Shown: one piece after another, positions 13,701-28,700 of the stretch
Layout of the letters: each line of letters starts with the position of its first letter
Numbering within the stretch: position 1 is the stretch's first letter
NCBI RefSeq assembly: GCF_954871325.1
Contig: NC_088775.1
Span: 75,493,561 to 75,557,560 of the forward strand
DNA length: 64,000 nucleotides
Reading direction: 5' to 3'
From: Gordionus sp. m RMFG-2023
Lineage: Eukaryota > Nematomorpha > Gordioida > Chordodea > Parachordodidae
Translations under genes and position numbers: made by a program
Notes under the pieces: model-generated
Seen by the model: only the letters and a program-made list of their open reading frames with translations
What the model was told of the DNA's origin: nothing
The model's database searches: none

Positions 13701-16700
13701 TTGTAACTTTCATGAAACTCCATTCGCGATATGATAATGCATTCGCTATATGCATTCGCGATAATTCATTCACGATAATTCATTCGCTATAATGCATTCG
13801 CTATAATGCATTCGCGATATTTCATTCGCTATAATGGATTCGCTATAATGCATTCGCTATAATGCATTCGTTATAATGTATTCGCGATAATTCATTCGCT
13901 ATAATGCATTTGCGGTAATATATTCGCGATAACAATTTCGCGGTCTTACATTCGCGCTAATACATTCGCTATAATATTTTCGCTGTATTATATTCGCTAT
14001 AATGCATTCGCTATAATATCTTTTCGCGGTAATCGACATTCGCGATAATACATTTCGCGCTAAAATTTTCGCGGTATTGACATGTAACCATTTTATAATG
14101 GACTAAATTTAATTGAATGATTTTTAAATTCTTTACCAACTGTTTCGTTATCAATTTTAATTAAATATTTTAAATTTGTAAAAAGGTGGGAAGATCATGA
14201 TTTTAACATAAAACTTCTAAATTGTAATTATCCTAGATAAAATTATCCCAAACAAAAGCTCTAACGAATTTTCTCCTTTTTCCTTATTTTTTTTTATATC
14301 TTATCACCTTATTCATTTATATATTAAAAAAATCAAATAGTTGAATTAGACCGAGAGGGCGCCTTTAGATGTCCCGGATTTACAGAAAATGGTAAACTAC
14401 TGATTTATTTCGAGGATGTATGTGAAGGCCCTCATCACACTTCTAGTAGGATATGGGTTATGGATTGGAACACCAAATCTAAGTATTTACCCACTTAATA
14501 CCCTGGGTTTAATTTTTAAGAAAAATAAAATTTTATATTAAGGCATTTTTATAAATATGGCTTAATAAATAATTATGAATTTTCAACCTTTTTAAAAAAT
14601 TATTTAAGATTTATATATAACAGAAAAAAAATATATATTATATAAAATAAAAATGCGATTTAATAAGACGTTGTCTATTGGTTGTCACAATGATCATTGT
14701 TAAATTGTTTCATGTTTGTCTCATTGATCATTATTATATAAATCTAACATATCTTTAAAGCTTTTTGCAATTTCTGAAATTGAACCTTAAAAAAGGAAAA
14801 TGTGTCTATAAACAAAGAACATATTAAAATTCTTAATCAAGTTCGTGATGGTAATCTATGAGATTAATCTTAATTATTTATTAATTAAATAGGTGGAATG
14901 TTAAAATTGGTAATCAATACATTATATTCTTTCAGAATTTTGATTATCGATTGGTCACCAAAAATGGATAAACATTACCCTAAAAATTGGCCTCCAGGTT
15001 TTAACGGTATTTACAACTCCGACGACCTGAATGAACCTGCGAAAAATCCTGGATTTAGCTGTTATCTTAACAAGGAAACTTGTATGAAATTTTGTTAACG
15101 TTAAAAAATCTCAAACTAACAATTATGTCTTTATTATGCTAACTATTAATGTATTACAAAAGAAAAATTGTTTATAAATAATTTATGACATTCGTAAAGC
15201 TTTTTAATTCTTCCAAGCTTGATCTTTAGCCATTTCATTTTCATCTTTACTACACATTAGAGATCTGCAAAGTTAGGCCCGGCCCGTACCCGCCCCGAAC
15301 GGGCTTCGGGTCGGGCTCGGGCCTAATTTTATTTAGAATAATCGGGTTCGGGCCGGGCCAGGCCTAATATTTTAAAAAAAATTCGGGCCGGGTCGGGTCG
15401 GACCTTGGAAATTTTCTTAAATATATCTAAATTTATCAATTTTATATTGAATTTTTTATGTAAAATAAAAATATTTGATTTTATTTATAAACGACATATA
15501 ACATATGTCTTTTATTTTGAGTAATTATAAAAATTAATTTCTATATTTAGATAAATTCGGGCCGGGCCGGGTCGATAAATTTTTGTAAAAAATTTCGGGA
15601 TCGCGGGCCGGGTTTGAAAAAGTAAGCCCGATGCAGATCGCGACACACATTCCATTAATTATTTAAAATCATACATTTTTAGGTTTATTATAACTCTTAA
15701 TCTACCATAATCTCACTCTTTATTTATCCTTTCTCATCTTTCTGTCCCTCATTTATGTGGAACATCTTTATCACATTACTATATCCTTCTAGCCCTACCA
15801 TCAGTCAGGTTTAAATTTATGCAAAAATCTTGTAATTAGAAACTCAAGTTGTAACGACGAAACTAAATCATTAGAAACCAGGTCCTAAAATAAAGAGAAG
15901 AAACTTACTTATTTTTTTAATATTTACAATTAAAATTTTAAATCAGAGTCTAGATTACAATTTGCCTATTCCTCCTTATCCTTTAATTCTCTTACTCGCG
16001 TTTCATTGCTTGATTATTCTGGACCTTAAATAATACCTTTGTGTACTAAACTAAGCTAAACCTGGCTTACTGGAAAATTTACTTCTTTTTTTTTAAATCA
16101 ACTCCGAGCTTTAATACAAAATAGTCTACAACAAGACCTAAAATATTTAGCGGAGATTTGCAGGCCCAGAATCCAGCCCAGCCTGGTGCTAGTGAAATGG
16201 TATGATTTGAAATAGAACGTAATTAATAGAATTTTTTTACAAAACCTTAGCCCATGCAGAATTTTTTAAATAAAATTTTAATTGTAACAAATAACCAATT
16301 GAATAATCATATAGTTGATTATTTACCATCATTTGCTAATATTATCAATTTCCCTTTTTAAAACAATTTACAAAATATGGCTAAAATTATTTAAAATGAC
16401 GAAATTTTTAAAAATATTGACCACGTCGTAAGATAATCTAAATTTATCATTTAATTCGGGCAGGACATAAAAATTTACCCTCTGTAGGTCTCTAATACAC
16501 AAAATGACTGAGTCAACCCTTTTATTATCTATCGATTGGCTGTTTAAACCGATTCCTTATCCCTTGTAAGTTTATTACTTATCCTTTCAAATATTATACT
16601 TTTTATTTTTTTTTAATGAAAACTAAATTTAGGCATTAGATTTAATTGTGAACTTTTTTTTATATATTTTATTTTAAAAAAATTTAATTTATAAAAGGTT

Positions 16701-19700
16701 CTTCCATTTCTTTGATACTTTCGTCCACCTGCGGTTTCAAGAAAGCTATAATTATGATCAAATGCAAGAATTTATGTTTCGATGGAATTGGAAATCCACT
16801 CTACGATCCAAATATTCATACCAATATTGAGATATTAACTAAAGGTTTCTTATATTATTATATATGATCGGCTTTCAATATCTTACTTCAGTCTAGGGTT
16901 GTTAAAGTAATTTATTTGAGAAAAAATAACTGTAACTAATTGTATTTTTTTACAAAATAACGGCGAAATTAATTCGTTATTTTGAAGTTACTTTTTATTG
17001 TTATCCCATCAAAAATCAGAATCGAATAACCTAAACTTATTATCTTTATACGATGTTTTCTAAATTTAATTACTGTTTATTAAATATATTGTCTCATTTC
17101 CATCAAACGCTCCTGTATGAAGTTTGTTTAGTCTAGGAATTTTTAGAGAAAAAGTCACGCTTATTAGACACCAATTTTTTAAATAGTTTATTAATGAAAT
17201 CCAAAAGAGTTATAAATTTGTCAATTTTCTTATTACAAGCATTAGCATCAGATGATTAAAACTAAATATATTCCCCTTTAAGTTGATCATTCATCTTAAA
17301 CTCTTTGATTATCTTCATAATTTAAGGGCGTGATTCATCAATATCCAGGTCCATCGCCTTTAATAGATCCTGATAACCCCCCTCCCCCCATCACTCCATT
17401 TTCGACATCTTACCAGCTTTAAGTTACTTTAATGATCCCTGCACCACTTTCATTCAAAATTTCAATGTCAGTGCTCTCTTTATTATGTTTTTAAAATAAT
17501 TAAGGATATTTAAACTTATTTGCATAATATTTTTTACTATATTGTTTTGAACTATTTTTTTAAAATATTTTGTGGATATTGTAGAATTCCAAGAGGATGG
17601 CAGCTGGACCTTTCTGGACCGAAAGGACAATGTCTTACTAGCTTCTTATTCTAGTCCGAATACTCCACCCATTTTGGTGAGCGATGATTAAATGTTTTTT
17701 TATAAATTATAATCAATCTTTTTTTTAAAATGAATTCGTTTTATTCTGATAACTTGGAATAACCATTTTATTATCTAAATATTAATCAAAAGAGAAGCAC
17801 TCGATAACTTTATCGATTTTATAGGTAGTTAGAATTTTAATTTAGATAGGTAGTGATCATTACTATGCAAATTTTCGTGTATTTTTGCCGTAGCATCTAT
17901 TCTATTAACATTTATTTGATGATGATTATAATTTTTTTTATATAATATTTTTGGCTTCAAACTATTCCTCCCCTCTCAGTTTGTTGTCTAATTTTGATTA
18001 TTTTGTATTTACACTAGCATGAAAGAAAGAAAATAATTATATCTGAATTTTTTTAAAATAATATATAAAAAGAAATACGCCATTATAGAATTAGAATCAA
18101 CAGGCAGCCATTTTTTAAAATGGCGGGATGTGATTAGCAATGACAATGCTGAAAGCCCTTTTAAAGATATCAACTGGCAAGTAATTGCGCTGGAACGTGA
18201 TATTGACTTATTTAACAGACAGAGTGATTCAAAATTTGTTTATTTTAAATTTCATATTTTGATTTTACTCATTTTTTAGGAGGAAATGGTTGATAGTTAA
18301 ATTTTAAAATACCAAATTTTGTTAAAACGAGGTTTACGAATCAATTATGTCTTATTGCACTGACATATTTGTTAGGAGATAATAATTTGTCTACCTGCAC
18401 GCTCCCCCCCCCCCCCATTTCTCACATCTATAATTAATTTGCTATTTTAAAATATCCATAAATTCCACCCACTATGCTATATTCAGCAATCATCACAATG
18501 TTCGCCCATGTTAATTTCTATTTTTTACAATGATAGCATTATTTTATCAATTTATACCCATTTTAAGTTTAATTTTGGTATCAAATGGATTCAGGTAAAA
18601 CCTTACGTATTTAATTTCATAAGATCATTATTAATTTACCTAAGCGGGGAAATTTTGTCAGAAAGATAACCAATTAATTCGCCATAAAGATATTATATAT
18701 ATGATACTAGAGTTTCGATAAATGGATAAGATTATACGAAATATGGTTCTTAAGTACACCTCTGTTTTGAAAATATTATCTGAATGGATTTCTGTCATTG
18801 TAAGACATGCTTATATAAGAACTTATCAACGAAGATTACATTCTTCGGGATCTACTACAAGGTAAAAAGAAATGTTATGAAATTTTGTTTACATCCTACT
18901 ATTTCATATAGCATTAGAAAACATTCTTAACCACATAACAAGTAGAAAATTAAATTGGACTTTAAATATGTAAATCATCAAAAGAACAAGGGGAGACAAC
19001 AATATTCAGCAATAAATCTATATAAGTGTTGGGTTAATACGAAATTAGGTAGGAAAACACGTATAAGACTACCATTCTGATACATGTAAAGAACCGTTAT
19101 GTACTTTCCAGATAATATATAATTATATGGAGGTAAAAAAAAGAGTTGACATCTTTTTTCATGAAAATGATTTAAATTTTAATTGCTCGTCTTAATATTT
19201 TCATTAATTTTTCCTGTAACATTTTTTTTTGTAGCGTCATTTTATGTTTTGCATATCGATTAAATTGCATTAATGTGCATTCATATAATGTTAAATAATG
19301 ACAATTGTCGAATTGTAAATTACAAAATGATTTTATAGCTGACTCCTATGTATGGACACTTTTAATTAATGAATCTCCAATCTAGTAATATATATATTAT
19401 TGATTCATTCTTCCAACGCACCACCCTGTTCAAGATTTGAGAACAAGGGGAAAGTATTTAGAAAAAGTGTTTGGAACTGTACTACAAATTAAGTTATATT
19501 ATTATAGGATCCTATATTTATATCTAATGAAAATAGAATCTTATTGATCCAGGGGATGAGGACTCATCATAACAAATTTCGATAATTTTTAAATAAATTT
19601 TATTCCCAAGAATTAGATGAAAAACCTACCCATTTCGAATGCATGTTACTGATGCGTAAAGATCAAACGCGTGATATAGAAATCAAAACGCCGAACATCT

Positions 19701-22700
19701 CCAACCTTAAAGGGTTGATCGTTATGCCACACGGAGGGCCTCATTCAGGCTTTATAACAAATTGGATGTATCAAGTGGCTGCCTTCTGTATGCTCGATTA
19801 CGCCGTTTTATTGAGTAAAAAAGATTACTTTTTAGCTCTCTATATTTCTTCCATTTTTTCGTGCGGATCTATATGAAATAGAGATAATTATATTATTCTT
19901 TTTATCTGTAATTGAGGCTTTCTTCGTTTACTAAAAAATTTTATAAATAAAATTATTTATTGAAAGAATAGAGGAATACGATTCAAATGAGAACACATTT
20001 TGAATATAGTTTATAGTGGGATATATATTGGTGTTTTGAAATGATGCATTGATTATTTTGGGATTATTTTATATTATATATGTATTTATTATTTTATAAA
20101 AAAGAAAGATGGAAAAAGAGGGGAAATCATTATTAGCTATTTTTTTTAATCCTAGAGAAAAAAAACAAATGATTCAATCCCTTTTTTTTATCTTTCTTTT
20201 TTAAAATAATCCCAAAAAATTTAATACATAATTTCAAAATACCTATATGAATATATCTCACTATAACACCTTCCCCATTCCCGGAGACTCCCTTTACAGA
20301 TTAATTTCCATTAATATAAAAAAAACTACAATTTTAACATGGCGAATATATTTAAAAACTATAAACTGTATTAAAATATGAGTCAATTAATATAAAATCT
20401 ACAATTTAATGTGACGAATATATACAAAACTACAAACTGGATTAAAATATGAGACCACACAAAAAAATACTCACCCTCCCGAGCTGCTCAACAACATTTT
20501 CTCATGTGGCTCTGTATTTTTGTATCTCCTCCGTTATTTGCGAATTTCCATGCCCGTCATCCCACCGGGTGTCAAACGGGTCACTCCCGATCTTCGGTAT
20601 TGTTGCCCCGCTCCGGTGATTGTCTTCCCTGTTGTAGAGATTGCACTTCTTCTCGTGGATTTATTGTTCTCGGGAGACTACCCTTGTATCAATCCTTCGA
20701 CCATTTCCCCTTCTCTTTACCTTACCAAGAGCCCTCCCACCCCCCATTTACCTTGAAATTGTCATAATCATTCTTGGAGGAACACCGGACTGCCATCTTT
20801 CTTGAATACTTGAGATTCACGTTTGGGAACCATGACTATTAGAAATCTCATGTTGCGAAATAATGTGAGTACCATAGCCATTAGAAGACCAATGTTGCGG
20901 AATACTTGTATCACTTGGGCATTCAACGGCCTTATGCCCTCGACTCCCTGTAAATCAAAATAAATTTACTCCACAAATTGACAAACTCCTCGGCACTGGT
21001 CTAGCCACTGGCCCTGTCGGGCCACCTATCAGCTAATGGATTCCTCATATTTATTGAATTAACTTGTAACATGTTGTTATATGACTTGATATACATTGAC
21101 CACAATTTATTTTACCATTATATAAAATTTTAAACTAATGATACGATTTTCCACAAAGCTAAAAATATAATTTTTTTTTACTTAAATTTTTATTCGACTA
21201 GAAAAATTTTAATAACCCACAGCATTCATTTCAATTAATTCACAAGAATACTTAACATTATTATTTTTTTTATAAAAAAATTCAATAAATCATATTTACA
21301 TTATTTTCCTATTTATTTTACTTTTTCCCTTTAACCTATATCCCCCTACATTATTTCTTCCCTCAATTTTCCAAATTTACCTTTATTTTACTTTTTCTTG
21401 CTTAACCAATTTCTTATAATTTATTACCTTTTCTTTAAACACAAATTTTATTTTCTAACCCCTTTTTTAAACTTTTACTATACACTGTTTTATAAACCCG
21501 AATCCACAGTAATTGATTAATTACCCCAACTCAGATTTACTTTCATTTTTCAAAAACGTCGCAACTTGTTTTATCAAAGAACATATTAATTTTTCTTTTC
21601 ATCATTTTTTTCTGCCGGAGACCTCCCATTTCCCTCTGCACTGTTATAATATAAATGTGCTACTCACCGCTCTGCTTTACCTTCTTTATTTTTCTTTAAC
21701 CAATTTTTTACAATCGCTACCATCCGTTCAGTCTGCCCATTCGAGCTAGGATGATATGGTAGAGCCATTATATGTCTCACATTTATTTTAAAGCAAAAAT
21801 TCTTTAATACGGCACTTACAAAGGCCGACCCTTCATCAGACACCATAATCCTCGGAATCCCAAATTTTAAAATATTTTCTTGTAATGTCTTATCACTATT
21901 CCTATAGTTAAACCATGCACATCTTCAAACTTAATCCACTTAGAAGACGAATCTACGCTCAGAATAAACTTTTTTACCTCCCATTCAAATCTACATGTAC
22001 CCTTTCCCACCGTCTCTAGTATTTGGCAAAATATCACCTTTTCCCTATCGGGGCATGCTGGACCAGGCATAGCAAACCTCACAACTTTTTCCCAAATTAT
22101 TAATTTCTCATTCATTCCTGGCCACCATACATATTCCCTTTCACATTGCTTTTTTTCTAGCTATTCCTTGATGACCCGCATATAACATATTTAAAACCCT
22201 TTCTCTTATAATCGTCATGGTATGAGAGCTCTATTCCCTCTAATGAGACAATCTTCAATTATTATTAATTCAGCCTCTATATTTTATTCTTTTTATCATT
22301 CCAAGGTTTCTTCCTGTTAACCATAATTTTACCAAAGCCAATTCCCTGTCTTTCAACGTATATTCTTGTATCTCTTTCCACGTAATAGGACTAGCCTTTA
22401 AACCTCACGATAATATGGCCAGGAATGTAGGTTCATGTAGATTTCTTTAAATGGAAAGGAAAAAAAGATTATTCTGAGCGTAGATTTATTTTCTAAGTGG
22501 ATTCAGTTTGAAAAGGTGCATGGTTTAACCACAGGAATAGTGATAAGACATTGCAAGAAAATATTTTCTAAATTTGGGATTTCAAGGATTATGGTGTCTG
22601 ATGGAGGACCAGCCTTTGTAAAGCCGTATTCGAGAATTTTGCTTTAAAACAATAATAATAGATTCTAAATAGTTAAAAATTTGGAATATTTCTTGCTTAT

Positions 22701-25700
22701 CCAAAATCAGTAAAGCAATATTGATAATAATATTAATGGAGCTAAGGAATATATACTTATGCCAATTATTTTTTTTAAACATCACAAAAATGTGGAAAAC
22801 AATAGGATATAAAATATTCCCTATTTTTAGCGGGTTTTGTTTTGACGATTTAGAACGGGATTGAGAGTAGGGAGAGGAAGATTTATTCAGATGGTTAAAG
22901 TAGAAACATTTGAGAGTAATGGATATTATTGCAAATAAGTTCGCTAAGAATTCGATGAAAATATATTTTTCAAATAAAATTCTAAATATTTTATTATATC
23001 ACAAGTCAATTACACAGGCTCAAGCGGATATGGAGACTATGGCATCTTCAGTTTGTTAGGTCATATTGGAACTAAAGATGTTATGGATGTTCAAGTTTTA
23101 TAGTTTTCTTGGTTTTTTGTTAAATATATTATTTTTTTTCATGCAAAGGGTTATTAATTTCTAAAGACTTACAGACTCAGCCGTAAATGCAATGTTTTTT
23201 AAAAATCAGGCTGATTTGATCGTTTACTTATGTCGGATTCTTAACTGGAGGAAAGCGGGTTTTTCTGATGGGGGCCCTGTGGTATTTTAGTCGTGGGGTT
23301 GTGTTATTAATGTTCATTTTATTTAAATGTTTTTAATTGCCATTTATCGCCTGAAATGTGTTATTTTTTTATTATCTATTAATCGTTAGTAATTGTTTCG
23401 TGATAGAAGATTAAATATTAATTGTTTATCATATATATTTTTTGTTTTAATTTGTAATTCTATAAAAATTTTATTTTCTATTATTATTGTTATTTGAACA
23501 AAAACAGTGAAAATAAATCATTATCCTAGTTTCCTTACAATTTTTTTTTTGTATTTTGCTTGGTCTATAATTTTTTTGTAAAAAAAGTTTTCTTTTCTTT
23601 TTGCTATAACATAAAGCTATTTTTAAAAAATTACAAATTAAAATAAAAACTATATATTTATTAATAATCAACAACTAAATATTTAATCTTCTATCACGAC
23701 ACAATTACTAACGAAGCAAATAATAAAATAAAATGAACATTGATTTATACAATTCCAAGACTAAAATACCATACACGCGATTTTTTTAAAAAAAATACAA
23801 ATCCTGCATGGCCTCTAATTGGGTAAATCTGCAGAGTGATTATTAATTTTTAGAGTTAAAAAATATCAAATTATTGATTTGCCTGAAGAAAATGCTAGAA
23901 AATTTTAAAGAAATTTTTTAATTTTACCAGAAAAAAAAGTATTATTTTATGTAATTCTGCTGGATTTTTCTTGCATCTACCAGTTGACTCCTTCATTTCT
24001 GATCGTCCCTTCTTTCCTCTTTATGTATTTTATATTAATGTTTTTTATCACAATTTACACTTCTATATTTGGTTTATTAATCGATTTACACTTTGTAAAT
24101 TCTTTCTAATATATACTTTTATATAGATAGTTTTGCCATTTTTTATTATTATTAATTAAATACTATTTTTATATTTATGCTATTTTAGCTTATTTTAAAA
24201 AAAATATATAATCCTAAGTTCGCGACTTTCCATATCTTAAAAAAATATCATTCCTTGATTGATCCAACTAGAATCCATGCCTACGGTGGTTCACACGGAG
24301 GATATGTTGTGTTACATTTAGCTGCTCAATTTCCAGTTTTAAATTTATAATATTAATTGATATTTATTAAAAAATTAAGTTTATATCATCATAACGATAT
24401 TTCATATCTCATACAATTTCCCCACACAACTCTACAACTAGAATAAATAAATTTACCTATAAGAAATTGAGAATTTTATTGGCCAGCAAAATATTTATCT
24501 AAAAAAAAAACTCTTTGGAGGATAATAACATTATTGCCATGAAATATATTCAAGCATTAAGGTTTTTCCTATTTTAAATTTGAGTATAAATTATTTAACC
24601 ATTTATTATTAACAAAAAAATAATATCCCAACTCTATCATTCCAGATTTTAGCTATTATATAGCTAATGCTGGTGTTAAAATATTTATTTAAATTATCAT
24701 ACTTTTTTTTATGTAGAATATAAATTTAAATCTTCAAAGAAAAATAGTATTATTCTTAAGATTTATATTTTCACCGTAATGAGAATTTGATAACAATTAT
24801 TATTTTGCGTACAGAAATAATGATTGTTCTGTCCGAGAAATTTTAAATAACTGTCAAATCCATGTTTTCCAGTTAACATATTCAAAAGTGAAAACAAAGA
24901 ATACTAATATCTTGTTATTAAAAAAATACTTAAAGACTTAATAATAATAAATCCTCAAGCAAATGCTAGAGAATTAAATTACCAAATATTTAACTTTACC
25001 CAAAAGCATTGCCAACATATGCTTCAATTAGTTCTACGATTAAGAGATCATTACATATAAATAAGCCTCCCACCCATCCCAAGAAATTGTTTTTAAAATT
25101 GATGAGAAATCATTTTATCTAAGAAGCATTAATAATACTCATGTTTTCCACAATCTTATTCTTCAATATAATGGCTGGTCTCCTTTCACTTTAAAAAGAA
25201 TTTTCACCTATTTTATTAAAATACAAACTAACCCTGCACCAGAGTTGTTAAAGTAGCGCGCTACTAAGCGCGCTATCTTTTTTGGTAGCTATAGCTAATA
25301 GCCGCTACTTTTTTTTAAATTATTTAATTTTTTAGCGCGCTACTTTTTTTAAAAGTAGCTAAGTAGCGCGCTACTTCGCTACTTTTAAAAAATATAATGA
25401 ATGTAAGTATAAACATGAAAATTTAAATATAATATCATAATTAATTATAATTTTTATAATTTATTATTTAATTTTGAAATTTAAATATATTTTTAATTTA
25501 TATTTTCAATCTGTGTTAATAATCTAAAATGGCATCGCCCATGGATAACCAAATCCTTGAAAATGATTCAGACATGGAAGATTCAATAGAAGAAAATGTA
25601 CTTAATAGCTCTAATAACGATTTCCCATTCCCTAGATTTGAAAAATTTTTTAAAATAAATATTAAAACAAAAACTGGATTCAAATTCCTGTGCTTAAAAT

Positions 25701-28700
25701 GTAAAAAAAAATATCATCAAATCAATCGAGTAGCTATAACCTGAAGAAACACCTAAAGGCAAATTGTTATTTTTACATTATAATATTATTTATTTTATTA
25801 GACTTGCTATAAGGAAATAGAGAAACATATAAAAAAAATTTGGTATAGGAGAATCTTCATTCAAAAAGACAAATACTATCCAAACCAAATTAACTGATAA
25901 TAAATATGCCAATATTTCAAAAAAATTGGCTGATAAAGTAATTGTTGATTATATTATTGACACAGTTCAGCCATTGTCCTTGGTTGCGATAGGCTAATGG
26001 CGAAGCTGAATAATCTTACTCCAACAAACATAGATTGCCGAGTATCTACCACGAAGACATCCTCAAATAATTTTTTTGAAATTAAAGATGATTTAATAGA
26101 AAATCCAATTGATCTTTTTTTTCAATCAAAAAATATTGAAATGAATATTTTTGATAATTTTTCATATATTAAAAATTTATATATAAAATTAAATACCCCC
26201 TTGCCCTCAAGTGCTAGTGTCGAGAGATTATTTAGTAAAGCAAAGCTTATACTTTCTGATCGTCGCTCTAGACTTGGGGATGATAATATTGAAATGATAT
26301 TATTAAAATGCAACAAATTAAAATAAATATTTATTTATATTGCTTATTTTTTTATAATCTAAACTAACTATATTTTTATATTTATAAATGTTGATTTTTA
26401 TATATTATTTATTATACATTTACATTATAAGCAAAAAAAAAATTTGTTTCATTTTTTTCTAAATTTTTTTTTATAAAAAGTAGCTAATAGCGCGCTATTT
26501 TTTTGACAAATAGCGAAGGCCGTAGCGCGCTACTTTTTTTGACAAATAGCTATAGCGGTAGCGCGCTACTTTTAAAAATAGCGTTTAACAACTCTGCCCT
26601 GCACCATATATTTATTCTCTTATTTAAATAAATTAACAAATTTGCTATTTTGGAATATGACCTTCAGGCGCGTACGCAGGAATTTGGTGTGAAGGGGGGG
26701 GGGGATTAAAATTTTTTAAAACAAAATCATTGTTATTTAAAAATATCAAGCATAAATTTTTTTGGACTAATAACTATTTTTAATACAGAATTTTAAATTA
26801 ATGTGAATTATAAAAAATAAATTTATAAACCGGCATATAGAAAACTATAAAATAAATGTGAATTAAAAAAATCGGCATATGAAAAACTATTAAATATTAA
26901 GTGAATATAACCAGCATATAAAATCACTATAAAATAAATGACCCTAAATAGAAATTTAAATTTTTTGAGCCTTTAAAATTTATATATAAAGTATAAAAAT
27001 TTAAATGTTGGAAATATAAATTATTACAAAAGTTTCTTAGGAATAATTGTATTTTGTATGTAATAACTTAAAAAGTATTAATGAAAAAATATAATTAAAA
27101 TATAAATCGCACAAAAAATATTATTAAGAAGCATATTAAAAATTTATAATGTAAAATCCAATATTCATTGGGATTGGGTTAATTTTTCAATTATCTCATC
27201 TGTGCTTGGCGTCAAATGCCTATGAATATTCAAAAGGGCTAAACTATTCAATATATTGTCAGAAGTTGTACTTCTTAGGTATGTTTTTATTCTTCTTAAA
27301 GAAGAGAATGTTCTCTCATTAGTTGCAATACTAATGTGAAGAGTTGCTAATATATATATAATAATTTTAATACATTGGGAAAATAATCTTAAAGATGTTT
27401 GAAATGATGCAAAGCATCCATAGCATTTTTTGGGACTATATAAACCATAGTTAATCTTTTATACTATAGTTGGCATTCAACTAATAAGGCATCATAAGAA
27501 ACTTTAACATCTTCATGAAAAAAATCTGATAAATATTTTATTTTTTTTCTATTACTATCTGAAAAAGGTTGGAAAGGCTTTTGTGGAAGTAATATCTGCA
27601 GACTGCTAAGTGCTGCCTGATGAATTAAAACCCGTTCTATTTGGGTTATAAATGTATCTAATAGAGGGATAAAGACATTTATTTTATAATACTCTTCTAC
27701 TGACCCTATATTAATGTTAGGACGATGAGCTTGCCTCGCTGCAAGTCGAGGGAACAAATGTTAAACTCGTATAGCTCTGCTTTTGACTCAAAAATAACAT
27801 ATAAAATATGAAATTCTTCAACAACATTAACCCTAATTTCCCTGAGTTCTAATAAAATGCTCTCCGCTATTCTCATCGTCTCAATCAAGTCAATGTTATG
27901 TTTTTGAAAATACATAAAATAGTTCTATAATATATATTTTAATGAGAAAAAGTATAAATATTGAATCCATTGATTTGCTTGCTTCAGGCAATTGTGATAT
28001 TTCAGTAAGAGCATTAATAATCGACTCTTCTAACTCTATAAAAGCTGTTACTGCTTGATGGCAAAGACTCCATCTCGTTGGACAAGCTTTTTGCAATGTC
28101 TTTCTCCTTGTCGGACAAGGAATCTCCTAATGCTTTAAATTTTATAAGACCACGAAAATTACCTTCATTATCATTATTATTGAAATTCAAGCTTCCTGAA
28201 TCCAAATGGCCACGTAATTCTAGGTCCTGCAATCCACAATATGAATGGCCTCAATAGTTAGCTTGATCTTACATCCATTTTCTTTTGTTATTTTAATCAT
28301 ATTTTTGTCAATATGTGATAAAATGGGAATCATTTCCCCACAATTAATTTGAAGAAATAATAGGTTCACCGCGTTTGTAATAATTTGTTTTTTGATGATT
28401 GTCAAAGATTTCTCCGGCATCTTTGTACTTGTTGACTTACAATAAGCTTCATTGTCTCGGATAGAGAATTCTAGCCATAACCATCTAGTAAAATAGCTGT
28501 TTTAAAATTTTAACTTTCAATTAGCACATAAAGTTTGTGGATATTGAAATTTGAGGGGTGGAGTAAAATCTATTATTAAATAAAATATTTATCATAGGTA
28601 TCTTTAATACCTTTTTAAGATGCTTATGTCTTACTTCTAGGCTAATTATAAAATGTTATAAAATTATTTGTACTTTTTTGCTTTTCTATAAAATGATTAG

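Larger units (their letters stand above)
25240..26596 (+). mobile_element. hAT transposon, internally deleted
   Basis: An 8-bp target duplication CCCTGCAC (25232-25239 and 26597-26604, exact) flanks TIRs CAGAGTTGTTAAAGTAGC and GCGTTTAACAACTCTG, the hAT hallmark. Subterminal blocks are packed with TAGCGCGCTA palindromes. Two plus-strand coding remnants survive: an N-terminal BED-like zinc finger (25529-25744) and the C-terminal dimerisation domain (25997-26326, SSASVERLFSKAKLILSDRR). The catalytic middle is missing, so it is non-autonomous. The exact duplication suggests a young insertion. Confidence 0.9.

Noticed and set aside
18181-18186. GTAATT donor in APEH exon 11
   Set aside because: Cutting there would break the phase to exon 12 and drop an aligned segment of about 14 residues.
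20504-20767. Two overlapping plus-strand open frames of 78-87 codons
   Set aside because: They lie antisense within a fossil LTR-element segment with richer G+C; composition artefact.
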